Below are positions 37,418 through 46,586 of a stretch of DNA of 64,000 nucleotides, one piece after another. The stretch spans positions 381,304-445,303 of the forward strand of contig CAWIYZ010000034.1 in assembly GCA_963840425.1 (NCBI GenBank). Direction: 5' to 3'. A program made the position numbers and the translations under genes. Position 1 is the first letter of the stretch. Each line of letters starts with the position of its first letter. The notes beneath the pieces are model-generated. The model saw only the letters and a list, made by a program, of their open reading frames with translations, was not told the DNA's origin and ran no database searches. This DNA comes from CADEFX01 sp963840425 (lineage in GTDB: Bacteria; Pseudomonadota; Alphaproteobacteria; Rhizobiales; Hyphomicrobiaceae).

Positions 37418-38824
37418 TTAATGCGCCATGGCTTTGCCGATCTCCTCGGTCATTTTCTTGGCGTCGCCGAGCAGCATCATGGTGTTGTCGCGATAGAACA
37501 ACGGATTGTCGATGCCGGCATAGCCCGAGGCCAGCGAGCGCTTGTTGAACATGACGGTGCCCGCCTTCCACACCTGCAGCACCGGCATGCCGTAGATGGG
37601 TGAGGTCTTGTCGTCCTCGGCGGCCGGGTTGGTCACGTCATTGGCGCCGATGATATAGGCGACATCGGCCTGGCTGAACTCGTTGTTGATGTCCTCCAGC
37701 TCGAACACCTCATCGTAGGGCACATTGGCCTCGGCCAGCAGCACGTTCATGTGCCCGGGCATGCGGCCCGCCACGGGGTGGATGGCGTACTTCACCTCGA
37801 CGCCGGCCTTCTTCAGGTTGTCGGCCATCTCGCGCAACGCGTGCTGGGCCTGCGCCACCGCCATGCCGTAGCCCGGCACGATGATGACCTTGCCCGAGTT
37901 CTTCATCAGGAAGGCGGCGTCCTCGGCCGAGCCGAGCTTGACCGGCTTCTGCTCGCCGCCGGCTGCCGGACCGGCCGTCTCGCCGCCGAAGCCGCCGAGG
38001 ATCACGGAGATGAAGGAGCGGTTCATGCCCTTGCACATGATGTAGGACAGGATCGCGCCCGAGGAGCCCACCAGCGCTCCGGTCACGATCAGGGCGATGT
38101 TGCCGAGCGTGAAGCCGATGCCGGCGGCGGCCCAGCCCGAATAGGAGTTGAGCATGGAGATGACTACGGGCATGTCGGCGCCGCCGATCGGGATGATGAT
38201 GAGGGCGCCGAACACGAGCGCCAGGAGCGTGATCGCCCAGAACATCACCGGCGAGCCGCCCGACTGGCAGAACCAGACGACCAAGAGAACGATCAGAGCG
38301 GCCAGGGCGATATTGATGAGATGGCGGGCGGGCAGGATGATCGGCTTGCCGGACATGCGGCCGGACAGCTTGGCGAAGGCGATCACCGAGCCGGTGAAAG
38401 TGACGGCGCCGATGGCGACGCCGAGCGACATCTCCAGCAGGCTGGCGCCGGCGATATTGCCGGGTGTGCCGATGCCGAAGGCTTCCGGTGCGTAGAGAGC
38501 GCCAGCCGCGACGAAGACTGCGGCAAGACCAACAAGGCTGTGAAAGGCGGCGACCAGCTCCGGCATCATGGTCATCGGGATGCTGCGAGCGATATAGGCG
38601 CCGATGCCGCCGCCGATGCCGAGGCCGGCCAGGATCAGGACCCACGTCAGGGGTGAGCCGAGCGTGTCGAGCTGGCCCAGCGTGGTCAGCACGGCGATGG
38701 TCATGCCGGCCATGCCGAACAGGTTGCCGCGGCGCGAGGTTTCGGGGCTCGACAGGCCGCGCAGCGCCAGGATGAAGAGCACGCCCGAGGCGAGATAGAG
38801 CAGCGCGGCGATGTTGGGGGACAT
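37418..38824 (-). CDS. pntB: NAD(P) transhydrogenase subunit beta
   Basis: Proton-translocating transhydrogenase, NADP-binding and membrane subunit; uses the proton gradient to make NADPH. About eight membrane helices precede the soluble domain III with VIIVPGYGMAVAQAQHALREM (NADP site), HPVAGRMPGHMNVLLAEANVPYDEV and GANDVTNPAA. ATG 38824 (MSPNIAALLYLASGVLFILAL) gives 468 residues. An open frame upstream is only repeat sequence. Last gene of the minus-strand pntA-pntAB-VOC-pntB order. Confidence 0.96.
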   Translation of the reverse strand: MSPNIAALLYLASGVLFILALRGLSSPETSRRGNLFGMAGMTIAVLTTLGQLDTLGSPLTWVLILAGLGIGGGIGAYIARSIPMTMMPELVAAFHSLVGLAAVFVAAGALYAPEAFGIGTPGNIAGASLLEMSLGVAIGAVTFTGSVIAFAKLSGRMSGKPIILPARHLINIALAALIVLLVVWFCQSGGSPVMFWAITLLALVFGALIIIPIGGADMPVVISMLNSYSGWAAAGIGFTLGNIALIVTGALVGSSGAILSYIMCKGMNRSFISVILGGFGGETAGPAAGGEQKPVKLGSAEDAAFLMKNSGKVIIVPGYGMAVAQAQHALREMADNLKKAGVEVKYAIHPVAGRMPGHMNVLLAEANVPYDEVFELEDINNEFSQADVAYIIGANDVTNPAAEDDKTSPIYGMPVLQVWKAGTVMFNKRSLASGYAGIDNPLFYRDNTMMLLGDAKKMTEEIGKAMAH

Positions 38825-38860
38825 GGTCAGGCTCCTCGCCGCTCGCAGTGGTGTGCGTAT

Positions 38861-38965
38861 TCCCCTCCCCCTCGTGGGGAGGGGGCAGGGGTGGGGGGAT
38901 TCCAGAGCCGCTGTGATTCCCCCCACCCTGTCCCTCCCCCACAAGGGGGGAGGGGACCGTTGGGC
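38861..38965. repeat. Family-4 repeat in the VOC-pntB interval
   Basis: CCCCTCCCCCTCGTGGGGAGGGG followed by a GGGTGGGGGGATT / AATCCCCCCACCC pair and CCCTCCCCCACAAGGGGGGAGGGG. It lies just upstream of the pntB start on the minus strand. Confidence 0.7.
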
Positions 38966-39017
38966 TAGCGCAATCACCTGCAGTACTTCTTTCTGAGAGA
39001 GGGCTCCGCGGCGAGAG

Positions 39018-39047
39018 GAGCAGCGCGGCGATGTTGGGGGACATGGT
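39018..39047. repeat. 30-bp duplicate of the pntB start region
   Basis: GAGCAGCGCGGCGATGTTGG, then GGGACATGGT: identical to 38798-38827 (the first codons and ATG of pntB on the minus strand). The copy follows the VOC gene stop and carries a second in-frame-looking ATG that leads nowhere. The two copies bracket the family-4 repeat. Confidence 0.85.
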
Positions 39048-39052
39048 GCTCC

Positions 39053-39418
39053 TCAAGCCGCCGCTTGCGCCGGCAGCTGTACGAACGTGATGGTATTGCC
39101 AGACGGATCGTCGGCATGCAGCAGCGCGCCGCCCCAGAGCTGGCGCTCGGGACGGCCGTGCGTGGGTACTCCCGCGCGCATCAGCTCGGCGTGCAGGGCG
39201 TCCGCATCGTCCGTGGCAAACGACAGGCCGGTGAAGCGCCCGACGAGATCGCGGTCATCCGGGTCGTCGCCCGCCGGCTCCAGCAGAATGGTCGGGCTGT
39301 CACCGAACATGACAACATCGGGTGAGCTGTCCATCAGCGGCAGACCGACGACATCGGCGTAGAATTTTGCCGCGGCGGGCAGGTCGGTGACGAAAATGCG
39401 GACGGCGGCCAGTTCCAT
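39053..39418 (-). CDS. VOC (glyoxalase/bleomycin resistance-type) superfamily protein
   Basis: A 121-residue single VOC domain: ELAAVRIFVTDLPAAAKFYADVVGLPLMDSSPD, then GLSFATDDADALHAELMRAGV and LLHADDPSGNTITFVQL with Glu replaced in the last-strand ligand position (Thr-Phe-Val). Metal ligands are therefore unsure. ATG 39418. It sits inside the transhydrogenase operon, 8 bp after pntAB. Confidence 0.85.
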   Translation of the reverse strand: MELAAVRIFVTDLPAAAKFYADVVGLPLMDSSPDVVMFGDSPTILLEPAGDDPDDRDLVGRFTGLSFATDDADALHAELMRAGVPTHGRPERQLWGGALLHADDPSGNTITFVQLPAQAAA

Positions 39419-39426
39419 GCCGGACC

Positions 39427-39771
39427 TCACTTCTTGGGCTCTCGTCTCTTGTACATGGCGAGCATGCGCTGGGTGACGAGGAAGCCGCCGAAGATGTTCA
39501 CCGAGGCCATGACGAGGGCGAGGAAGCCGAAGACTTTCGCGAGCGCGCTGCCTTCGGCGACGAGAGCGACGCCCGCCGCCAACAGCGCGCCGACGACGAT
39601 GACGGACGAAATGGCATTGGTGACCGACATGAGTGGGGTGTGCAGCGCCGGCGTCACGCTCCACACGACGTAGTAGCCGACGAAGATGGCGATCACGAAC
39701 ACCATGAACTGATAGACGAACGGCGAGACTGCGCCACCGCCGGCGGCGAGGGCCGAGGTGGGGAGGAGCAT
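39427..39771 (-). CDS. NAD(P) transhydrogenase subunit alpha, membrane part (PntAB)
   Basis: Three-to-four helix membrane subunit: VYQFMVFVIAIFVGYYVVWSV, TPLMSVTNAISSVIVVGALLAAGVALVA, VFGFLALVMASVNIFGGFLVTQRMLAMYK. ATG 39771 begins MLLPTSALAAGGG. The frame is also open to ATG 40044, one base after the pntA stop, which would add ~90 residues encoded largely by the family-4 repeat; a choice needs experiment. It lies between pntA and the VOC gene. Confidence 0.9.
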   Translation of the reverse strand: MLLPTSALAAGGGAVSPFVYQFMVFVIAIFVGYYVVWSVTPALHTPLMSVTNAISSVIVVGALLAAGVALVAEGSALAKVFGFLALVMASVNIFGGFLVTQRMLAMYKRREPKK

Positions 39772-39817
39772 GCCTAAAGCGCTGGCGAAACAAAAAGCGC
39801 TCAGACGGTCCCACGGT

Positions 39818-39930
39818 TTCTCTCCCTCCCCCTCGAAGGGGGAGGGTTGGGGTGGGGGTGAAGTCCCTAGCTGAAGCGGTGCATCTGGCCGCCCCCCCAC
39901 CCTGTCCCTCCCACTCGAGGGGGGAGGGGA
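39818..39930. repeat. Family-4 repeat in the pntA-pntAB junction
   Basis: TCTCCCTCCCCCTCGAAGGG, then GGAGGG, spacer, CACCCTGTCCCTCCCACTCGAG with GGGGGGAGGGG. It overlaps the possible extended N-terminus of PntAB. Confidence 0.7.
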
Positions 39931-40045
39931 CGAAGAAGGAGAGGTAGTATCAGTAGGACAGGGTTGCCGCGAGTGATTGCTCAAATGCCTGTTATGCGAA
40001 CGATGTGACGGGGCAGAGGTCACGTCTGGATTGCGCGTCGACATC

Positions 40046-41182
40046 TCAGGCCCCTCCTTGCAAGCTTGGGTGGACGATCTTGCCGTCCTTGGCAATCAGC
40101 GTGCCTTTGATGATCTCGTCGTCCCAGTCGACCTTCAGGGTCTTCTCCTTCTTGTCGATCATCAGCTCGAGGAAGGTGACGAGGTTCTTGGCGTAGAGGC
40201 TCGAGGCGTTGACGGGCACCTCGCCGGCGAGGTTGAGCTTACCGGAGATGCGTACGCCATTGTGCTCGATGATTTGGGACGGTTGCGTCAGTTCGCAGTT
40301 GCCGCCGCGCTCGGCGGCGAGATCGACGATCACCGCGCCGGGCTTCATGCTCTCGACCATGGCGCGCGAGATGAGACGTGGCGCTGGCCGGCCGGGGATG
40401 AGCGCAGTGGTGATGACGATGTCCTGGCCCTTGATGTGGCTGGCGACCAGCTCTGCCTGCTTCTTTTGGTACTCGGCCGACATCGGCTTGGCGTAGCCGG
40501 CGGCGGTCTGCGCCTGCTTGAACTCCTCGTCCTCGACAGCGATGAACTTAGCGCCGAGGGAGGCCACCTGCTCCTTGGTGGCCGGGCGCACGTCGGTGGC
40601 GGAAACGATGGCGCCGAGGCGTCGGGCGGTGGCGATGGCTTGCAGGCCGGCGACGCCGACGCCCATGACGAACACCTTGGCCGCTGGCACTGTGCCGGCG
40701 GCCGTCATCATCATCGGCATGGCCTGCTCGAACATGGCGGCGGCATCGACCACGGCCTTGTAGCCGGCGAGGTTGGCCTGACTCGACAGCACGTCCATGG
40801 ACTGGGCGCGCGAAATGCGGGGCATGAACTCCATGGAGAACAGGCTCGCACCCGACTTGGCCAGCACATCAAGGCCGGCGCGATCGTCGAAGGGGTTGAG
40901 CATGGCAGCGACGATGGCGCCCGGCTTCAGGGCCTTCACTTCATCGAGCGAAGGCCGTCTGACCTTGAGCAGGATGTCGGCGCCGGACAGAGCCTCGGCA
41001 GGGCTTGAAGCGATCCTGGCGCCGGCTGCCGTGAAGGCCGCGTCGGAGAAGCGCGAGCGTGCGCCGGCCCCGCTGGCAATGCTGACGGTGCATCCGAGCC
41101 CTGTCAGTTTCTTCGCCGACTCCGGAGAAAGCGCAACGCGCGTCTCGCCAGCCTCTTCCGGTGCGACGGCGACCGTCACCAT
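40046..41182 (-). CDS. pntA: NAD(P) transhydrogenase subunit alpha, NAD-binding part
   Basis: A 378-residue cytoplasmic domain I. Alanine-dehydrogenase-like fold: VALSPESAKKL, then AAAMFEQAMPMMMTAAGTVPAAKVFVMGVGVAGLQAIATARRLGA with the NAD glycine motif, and the mobile-loop region near LIPGRPAPRLISRAMVESMKPGAVIVD. ATG 41182. First gene of the pnt operon; upstream lies a pair of family-3 palindromes and the aa3-oxidase subunit IV gene. Confidence 0.95.
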   Translation of the reverse strand: MVTVAVAPEEAGETRVALSPESAKKLTGLGCTVSIASGAGARSRFSDAAFTAAGARIASSPAEALSGADILLKVRRPSLDEVKALKPGAIVAAMLNPFDDRAGLDVLAKSGASLFSMEFMPRISRAQSMDVLSSQANLAGYKAVVDAAAMFEQAMPMMMTAAGTVPAAKVFVMGVGVAGLQAIATARRLGAIVSATDVRPATKEQVASLGAKFIAVEDEEFKQAQTAAGYAKPMSAEYQKKQAELVASHIKGQDIVITTALIPGRPAPRLISRAMVESMKPGAVIVDLAAERGGNCELTQPSQIIEHNGVRISGKLNLAGEVPVNASSLYAKNLVTFLELMIDKKEKTLKVDWDDEIIKGTLIAKDGKIVHPSLQGGA

Positions 41183-41206
41183 GCGTTGCTCCTCGGCGGT
41201 ACTGCG

Positions 41207-41281
41207 CTAGTGTCCCGATCGCAAAGCTCGTCGGATCTCGCAACAACCTCTGAACGAGCTTCGCGATCGAAAGGACACTAG
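41207..41281. repeat. Family-3 palindrome, type B
   Basis: CTAGTGTCCCGATCGCAAAG ... CTTCGCGATCGAAAGGACACTAG, 75 bp, closely matching 10013-10087 in termini and length. It is in the pntA upstream region. Confidence 0.8.
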
Positions 41282-41294
41282 CAAGCTTATGATT

Positions 41295-41370
41295 CTAGTG
41301 TGATTCAGATCGAGAAATTCGCTCACGGACCTGCTGCGAACACCGGCGAATTTCTCGATCATCACACTAG
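41295..41370. repeat. Family-3 palindrome, type A
   Basis: CTAGTGTGATTCAGATCGAG ... CTCGATCATCACACTAG, 76 bp, the pair of 9920-9999. Order here is B then A; at 9920 it is A then B. Confidence 0.8.
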
Positions 41371-41377
41371 TGCTGTG

Positions 41378-41521
41378 CTAGACGAGGAAGAACAGCATGA
41401 ACAGCAGGATGAGAATGACCAGCACGACCAAGGTCACTGTGCCGCGCAGAAAACCGCGGTAGGTGCGGGCATGCTCTGCATAGTCCATGGCCGAGTGGCC
41501 ACCGGAGGTGTCGACGCTCAT
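41378..41521 (-). CDS. aa3-type cytochrome c oxidase subunit IV
   Basis: A 47-residue protein: a short N-terminal YAEHARTYRGFLRG motif and one membrane helix TVTLVVLVILILLFMLFFLV. This matches the tiny subunit IV of alphaproteobacterial cytochrome aa3 oxidase (COX4-type 2). ATG 41521 is chosen; the frame starts earlier. Its usual neighbour pntA is next on the strand. Confidence 0.85.
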   Translation of the reverse strand: MSVDTSGGHSAMDYAEHARTYRGFLRGTVTLVVLVILILLFMLFFLV

Positions 41522-41671
41522 CGTGCTTCCCTCGATTGAACCCGAATTGCCGGGCCTTGTGTTATCGCAAGGGGAATGCGCCATCAAGCGGCGTCGGAGC
41601 CCCGGGGGCTGGCGCTGTGGGGAAGCGGCCGATATATACGGGGCACATTTGCAAGGATTCGCGCGCAGCGG

Positions 41672-41746
41672 GCCGGCTTAGCTCAGGGGTAGAGCAACCG
41701 CCTTGTAAGCGGTAGGTCGGGGGTTCAATTCCCTCAGCCGGCACCA
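41672..41746 (+). tRNA. tRNA-Thr (anticodon TGT)
   Basis: GCCGGCT acceptor pairs with AGCCGGC, D-arm GCTCAGGGGTAGAGC, anticodon stem ACCGC/GCGGT with loop CTTGTAA (anticodon TGT, reads ACA), T-arm GGGGGTTCAATTCCCTC, and the CCA end is encoded. Confidence 0.96.
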
Positions 41747-41808
41747 TTACCCGCCTTTTCGAGTGGGGCTTTCGACCAGGTCGGGCGCTATTGCTATAGA
41801 AGTGGTCG

Positions 41809-42450
41809 ATGGACGCGCATGAACTCCTAGCGGACAGGTGGCGCAATCTGATGCGGCGGCACGCGTGTCCTGAAACCGCAGCTCAGGGCGTCTTGGATGA
41901 CCTGCTTGCTGCGTACCGCGAACCACTCCGCCACTATCACAATGTCGAGCACGTCGCGTCGCTCCTGCGGCTGCTGGATGAGAATGGTCATGGCGTCGCC
42001 GATCGAACGGCAGTCGAGCTGGCGATCCTCTTTCATGATGTCGTCTACGATCCGACGCGACACGACAACGAGCGGGCAAGTGCCGATCTCGCCAGCGAGC
42101 GTCTGGCGGCATTGGGCTTCGCCAGTGAGCTGATAACCAAGGTCCAGACCTATATCCTTGCCACGCAACACGGGCAGACTGCGCCAGCCTCCGGCGATGC
42201 TGACCTCGCGCTGTTGCTCGATCTCGACCTGTCAATTCTGGGCGCCGCACCGGCAGAGTACCGCGCCTATGCGCAAGCGATCCGGCGTGAGTATGGGCAC
42301 GTAACGGACGAGCTCTATCGATTGGGGCGTAAACGCGTTCTGGAGGGGTTCCTGGCGCGCGACAGGATTTACCGCACAGAACCATTGCATGCGCTTCGGG
42401 ACGCACGCGCCCGTGACAATATCGCGAACGAGATAGCTGAGCTTACGTGA
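41809..42450 (+). CDS. HD-domain protein, predicted metal-dependent phosphohydrolase
   Basis: 213 residues. HD-type motifs are RHYHNVEHVASLLRLL (first His pair), LAILFHDVVYDP (HD) and, later, LDLDLSILGAAPAEYRAY. Similar to the COG4339 group. Cytoplasmic; substrate unknown. ATG 41809 is near a tRNA gene with no operon link. Confidence 0.85.
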   Translation: MDAHELLADRWRNLMRRHACPETAAQGVLDDLLAAYREPLRHYHNVEHVASLLRLLDENGHGVADRTAVELAILFHDVVYDPTRHDNERASADLASERLAALGFASELITKVQTYILATQHGQTAPASGDADLALLLDLDLSILGAAPAEYRAYAQAIRREYGHVTDELYRLGRKRVLEGFLARDRIYRTEPLHALRDARARDNIANEIAELT

Positions 42451-42486
42451 GAGCGTTCCGACTTTCTCGGGCGTGCCGCCGTGGCG

Positions 42487-44082
42487 TTACTTATCCATCG
42501 TCACGCTGGAGAGGTTCTGGAACCAGTTGCGGGCCTGGACGAAGCCTTTGACCTTTGGGCTCATGGCGCGGGGGCCCAGGTCGTGCACGACCCACAGGAA
42601 CAGCGCATCGTCCACCATCTTGGTGTGCACCTTGGCCAGCACCTCGTCGCGCACCTTGGGATCGAATGCTGACTGTGCATCGCCCAACAGCTTGTCCATC
42701 TCGGGATCGCTGTAGTAGCCGAAATTCACGCCGGCCGGCGCGGCCAGGTCCGAGCGCAGCAGGCGGGCGAAGGCGCTGAACGGGTCCTGCGTCGTGTGCG
42801 CGATGTTGATGCCTTGGGCGCCCTTCGCCTGCGGGGACTTGCTGCCGGCGCGGCGCACATCCAGCAGCGCCTGCCACTCCACGACCTCGAAGGCGACATC
42901 GATATTGATCGCCTTCAGGGACTGCTGCAGCGCCTCGTTCATCTGCAAGGACGCCATCTGCCCGGAGCCGGACGAGGAGATCAGCATTTTGATCTTCAAC
43001 GGCTTCTCCGGCCCGTAGCCGGCTTCGGCCAGCAGTTTTTTGGCCTGCTCGACGTTCGTTGCGATGTCGAAGCCGGGAGAGCCGTACCACGCATCGCCCT
43101 TGGGTACGTGTCCGGTCGCCTCGAGCGCGTAGCCGCCGAGAAGATCGACCATGGCCTTGCGATCGATGGCCAGGTTCACCGCCTTGCGCACACGGATGTC
43201 GTTCCAGGGCGAGCCTTCGGTGCGGTTGAACTGCCAGGCCCACACCTGCGGGTAGATGTTGGCGGTGATGGCGAGACCAGCGGCCTTGATGCGAGGTATG
43301 GCATCGGGAGCCGGGGCCTCGATCCAATCCACCTGGCCAGCCAGCAAAGCGGCTGTGCGCGTGCCGGCATCGGGCATCGGCAGCAGCGTGAGCCTTTCGA
43401 GCTTCGGAACGAGCGTCGGGCTCCAGTGGTCGGGGTTGGGCACCAGCTCGGCCAACTCGCGAGCCTTGAGGGCAGCGAGCTTCCACGGGCCGGTGCCGGA
43501 CGGCGCTTGCGCGAACTTGGCCCAGTCGCGGCCGGTGGTCTCCCACTGCCTGGGGGAGGCGATGAGAATGTAGGAGAGCTGGTAGGGCAAGGACGCGTCC
43601 GGGGCCTTGGTGGTGAACTCGATGGTGTAGTCGTCGATCTTGCGTACGGACTTGTAGGAGGGGGCACGGAAGCCGGCGAGCGACACCATGCGGGCGCTGT
43701 ACTGAGGCGCCTTCTCGTCGAAGAGGCGATTCATGTTGAAGACTACGGCATCGGCGTTGAAATCGGAGCCGTCGTGAAATTTCACACCCTGGCGCAAGCG
43801 GAAAATCCATTTTGTCCGGTCGGCAGGGTCTACGCTCCAGCTTTCGGCGAGACCGGGGATGATGTCCGACGGCTTGTCGGTGGCTCTCAGATCCCAATTG
43901 ACCAGCGCGTCGTAGAGCAGCAGCCCCATGAAGCGGTAGCCTTCGAGGCCGTTGTCCGGTTGCCCCCAGGTGAGCGGAACGTCGTTGACCGTCATGCCGA
44001 TGCGCAAGTGGCCCTGCGCGCCGGCGCAGGGCACGAGCAGGCAATGCAGCAACATCGCTATCGCGACCGGGATCACCCGCAT
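42487..44082 (-). CDS. Periplasmic peptide/nickel-type ABC transporter binding protein (SBP_bac_5)
   Basis: 531 residues with signal peptide (VIPVAIAMLLHCLLVPCAGAQ). SBP family 5 features: PGLAESWSVDPADRTKWIFRLRQGVKFHDG, VVFNMNRLFDEKAPQY and EGSPWNDIRVRKAVNLAIDR. Permease and ATPase genes are not beside it. Ligand unknown (peptides or similar). ATG 44082. Confidence 0.93.
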   Translation of the reverse strand: MRVIPVAIAMLLHCLLVPCAGAQGHLRIGMTVNDVPLTWGQPDNGLEGYRFMGLLLYDALVNWDLRATDKPSDIIPGLAESWSVDPADRTKWIFRLRQGVKFHDGSDFNADAVVFNMNRLFDEKAPQYSARMVSLAGFRAPSYKSVRKIDDYTIEFTTKAPDASLPYQLSYILIASPRQWETTGRDWAKFAQAPSGTGPWKLAALKARELAELVPNPDHWSPTLVPKLERLTLLPMPDAGTRTAALLAGQVDWIEAPAPDAIPRIKAAGLAITANIYPQVWAWQFNRTEGSPWNDIRVRKAVNLAIDRKAMVDLLGGYALEATGHVPKGDAWYGSPGFDIATNVEQAKKLLAEAGYGPEKPLKIKMLISSSGSGQMASLQMNEALQQSLKAINIDVAFEVVEWQALLDVRRAGSKSPQAKGAQGINIAHTTQDPFSAFARLLRSDLAAPAGVNFGYYSDPEMDKLLGDAQSAFDPKVRDEVLAKVHTKMVDDALFLWVVHDLGPRAMSPKVKGFVQARNWFQNLSSVTMDK

Positions 44083-44180
44083 GACAAACTCACACCCTCG
44101 ACGACCGGCCCAAGTCCGTTCGCCGTTTGCAAGAGGTCGCGCAAGGCCCCCGGCGAGCCCTGCTTTGAATCTTTAAGTCT

Positions 44181-44242
44181 AGAGCGCGTTCACGTCCCAC
44201 ATGGAAGCGGTACTGCCTTCATACGGGGCGATCGCGCTCTAG
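44181..44242. repeat. Family-2 palindromic repeat
   Basis: AGAGCGCGTTCACG, CACATGGAAGCGG / CCTTCATACGGGGCG and CGATCGCGCTCTAG: same layout as 3142-3277. It lies in the 261-bp gap between two minus-strand genes. Confidence 0.6.
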
Positions 44243-44343
44243 TAAGCGACTATAGTGGGAACGGACGTGATCGAACAGCTAAAGCGACGCCCGTTTCGGC
44301 AGCAGTGCCTGATAGTCTTTGGGCGTCGGGTTCGTTGCGGAAG

Positions 44344-46365
44344 CTACGGACTTGTTGGCGGGGTTGGGTCCTTGAGATCGACAATATTACTTGGCCGGAT
44401 GACGAGCGGACCCTCTATCAGGCGCGGCTTCAACGGCCGGCGGGGCACATAGCCCGCCACCACGCCCTTCTGCACATCCTGGACGGTCGCCTCGCGCCAG
44501 CCCGCCCGGTTCGGCACGCTCACGAGTCCGATCGGATAAATGGTGAGCTCGTCGGGCGTGATGCGCATGCGCAGGAAGTTCTTGTAGCCCATGATGCGGA
44601 TCGAGGAGAAGCCGTTGTCGGCGTAAGTCTTGAACACGCGGCAGCCGAAAAACAGATACACGGCGATGATCAGCCCCGCCACGAAACCGCTGGCGGCAAT
44701 CATTGCCACCGAGTCGAGTGCCACTCTGAGGATCGGCGAATCCCTCAGAAGGGCGCCGAAGCCGGAGCGTAGCGTAGTGTCAAAATATTCGGATGGCTGC
44801 CCGTGCATCGCCTGCGCCAGCACCGACATGGCGAGCATGTGGATGGCCCAGTGGCCGGTGGCCTCGGCCGCGCGGAAGGCAGGCTTCTTGGCGCCGGCCA
44901 GAAACTGATAAAGCATCGCCAGAATAAGCAATGCCACCACTGCGAAGGCTGGCTGCTCGCGCCCGGCGGCGAACAGATAATAGATGCGATCGCCGAGCCC
45001 CATCCAGTCGGACTCGCTCAAAATGTCCTCGATCCGTTTCGTCGTGCCGTCGGGCGAACGAGCCGGGCGCACGCTGGCAGTCGTGTAGAACCAGCCCATG
45101 AGCCAATAAAAGAACCCGAGCGCGAAGCAGAAGGTCGGGTTCCAGAGCGGGAAGCCGAGCACCAGCCAGCTCAGGCGCTGCGAGATGGATCGCCTGGGAA
45201 ATAGCGACTGGGGCCGCGGCTCGTGTCTCGGGTTGGCGACGGACGTGTCGTCTGTCGCCGGCGCGCCGTTGAGGGTGAACTTGAGCAAGTGAGGGTGGCC
45301 GGTCGAGCTCATCCACGGTACGCGGATCGTGTTGTGCAGCTGGTGCGTAGGCGCGAGATAGGCGCCCCCGCCGCCGGAGGTGATGAGATTGAGGCGGTGG
45401 TCATTGTTGAAGTAGCGGGCGTAGTGGTGGTCGTCGCCCGCCAGGATGACGCTGACGCGTGCCCTCTCGATGGCGAGATTGAGGATGCGCTGCAAATTGC
45501 CCGAGTAGGCCTCGGTCGTGCCGGCCTCATCGCCCACGTGCCAGCTCGGCGTGGCAATGCAGAGAATGATCTTGGCCTTGGTTTTGTCGTCCTTCGGAAG
45601 ACGCGCGGAAACGGCATTGAAATACTGGACCTGACCAACGTCCACGCTGGCCGTGAGCTGGATGTCGAGGCCCCAGATCCACCAGTCGTTCGGCAGCTCG
45701 ATGGCCCAATAGCTGCGATGCTGCTGGCACTCCCAGTGACCCATTCTGAGGCCGTTGGAGACGCCGTCGCGGCGCGTGCAGAAGAGCTCGTCGAACGAGG
45801 CGAGGCCGTCGTACCAGTCGTGGTTGCCGGGAAGGATGAAAAGCTTGCGCGGCCGCCGACCGGGCTTTTCGGCAGGCGGCAGCGGATCGTGCCATGTGGT
45901 CAGATTGAAGGGCGTCAACAACCGTCGCTTGTATTCGAGCATGGAGGCGTAGGGATAGGCCTGGTCGCCTCCCATCAGCAGCATCTGCCCGGCAGGCAGC
46001 GGCTGCTCCACGCCGTCGATCTCAAGATGCGGTTCGGCGAGCAGTGACGCCATCGCATATGTGGAGTCGAAGCCATCGCCCGTGTCGGCGACGTAATCGA
46101 TCCAGATTGCGCCATCCTCTGCTGGCGGGATGGCGCGGTCGCCTTTGGGATTGCTGTAATCGTAGCGCTGCGCGATTTCCGCGGGCGGCTTGTAGTCGAC
46201 GGCGGCCTGCATGATGCGCTGGTCGGCGTAGGAGCCGAACACGCGCGAGATGAAATCGCGCAATCCCGTCTGCGCCAGCGCCTTGGGCCCATACCAGGGC
46301 GTCATCAAAGGCAGCTCGCGCAGCGGCGGCAACGGCTTGGTGGGCATGATACGCAACTCCCCCAT
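44344..46365 (-). CDS. Membrane metallophosphoesterase-like protein
   Basis: 673 residues, metallophosphatase-type N-terminal half followed by four or more membrane helices. Calcineurin-like motifs: LLMGGDQAYPYA, LPGNHDWYDG (GNHD), and GDDHHYARY (GH-type). The helices are in WNPTFCFALGFFYWLMGWFYTT, FAVVALLILAMLYQFLA, HWAIHMLAMSVLAQ and SVAMIAASGFVAGLIIAVYLFFG; a C-terminal soluble tail follows. ATG 46365 (or 46347). Substrate unknown; an integral-membrane phosphoesterase is unusual. Confidence 0.75.
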   Translation of the reverse strand: MGELRIMPTKPLPPLRELPLMTPWYGPKALAQTGLRDFISRVFGSYADQRIMQAAVDYKPPAEIAQRYDYSNPKGDRAIPPAEDGAIWIDYVADTGDGFDSTYAMASLLAEPHLEIDGVEQPLPAGQMLLMGGDQAYPYASMLEYKRRLLTPFNLTTWHDPLPPAEKPGRRPRKLFILPGNHDWYDGLASFDELFCTRRDGVSNGLRMGHWECQQHRSYWAIELPNDWWIWGLDIQLTASVDVGQVQYFNAVSARLPKDDKTKAKIILCIATPSWHVGDEAGTTEAYSGNLQRILNLAIERARVSVILAGDDHHYARYFNNDHRLNLITSGGGGAYLAPTHQLHNTIRVPWMSSTGHPHLLKFTLNGAPATDDTSVANPRHEPRPQSLFPRRSISQRLSWLVLGFPLWNPTFCFALGFFYWLMGWFYTTASVRPARSPDGTTKRIEDILSESDWMGLGDRIYYLFAAGREQPAFAVVALLILAMLYQFLAGAKKPAFRAAEATGHWAIHMLAMSVLAQAMHGQPSEYFDTTLRSGFGALLRDSPILRVALDSVAMIAASGFVAGLIIAVYLFFGCRVFKTYADNGFSSIRIMGYKNFLRMRITPDELTIYPIGLVSVPNRAGWREATVQDVQKGVVAGYVPRRPLKPRLIEGPLVIRPSNIVDLKDPTPPTSP

Positions 46366-46586
46366 CTCGCCAATCGTCCCGGCCGGTGGCCGGATGGCGA
46401 GCCCAGAAAAAGGCTAGCACCGGGATGCCGGGGCGGTCGAGATCGTCAGCAAGCTCTCTATTGGTCCGGCGTCTGCGATCTGGGCCGAAATGCTTGCTGG
46501 ATAGGGAGTTTGACCGATCGTCGGCACAGCGCGGCCCTCACAAGGCTGGAGCAGCGGTGCGCAGATGACACAGCTTCTGCCTGCCC

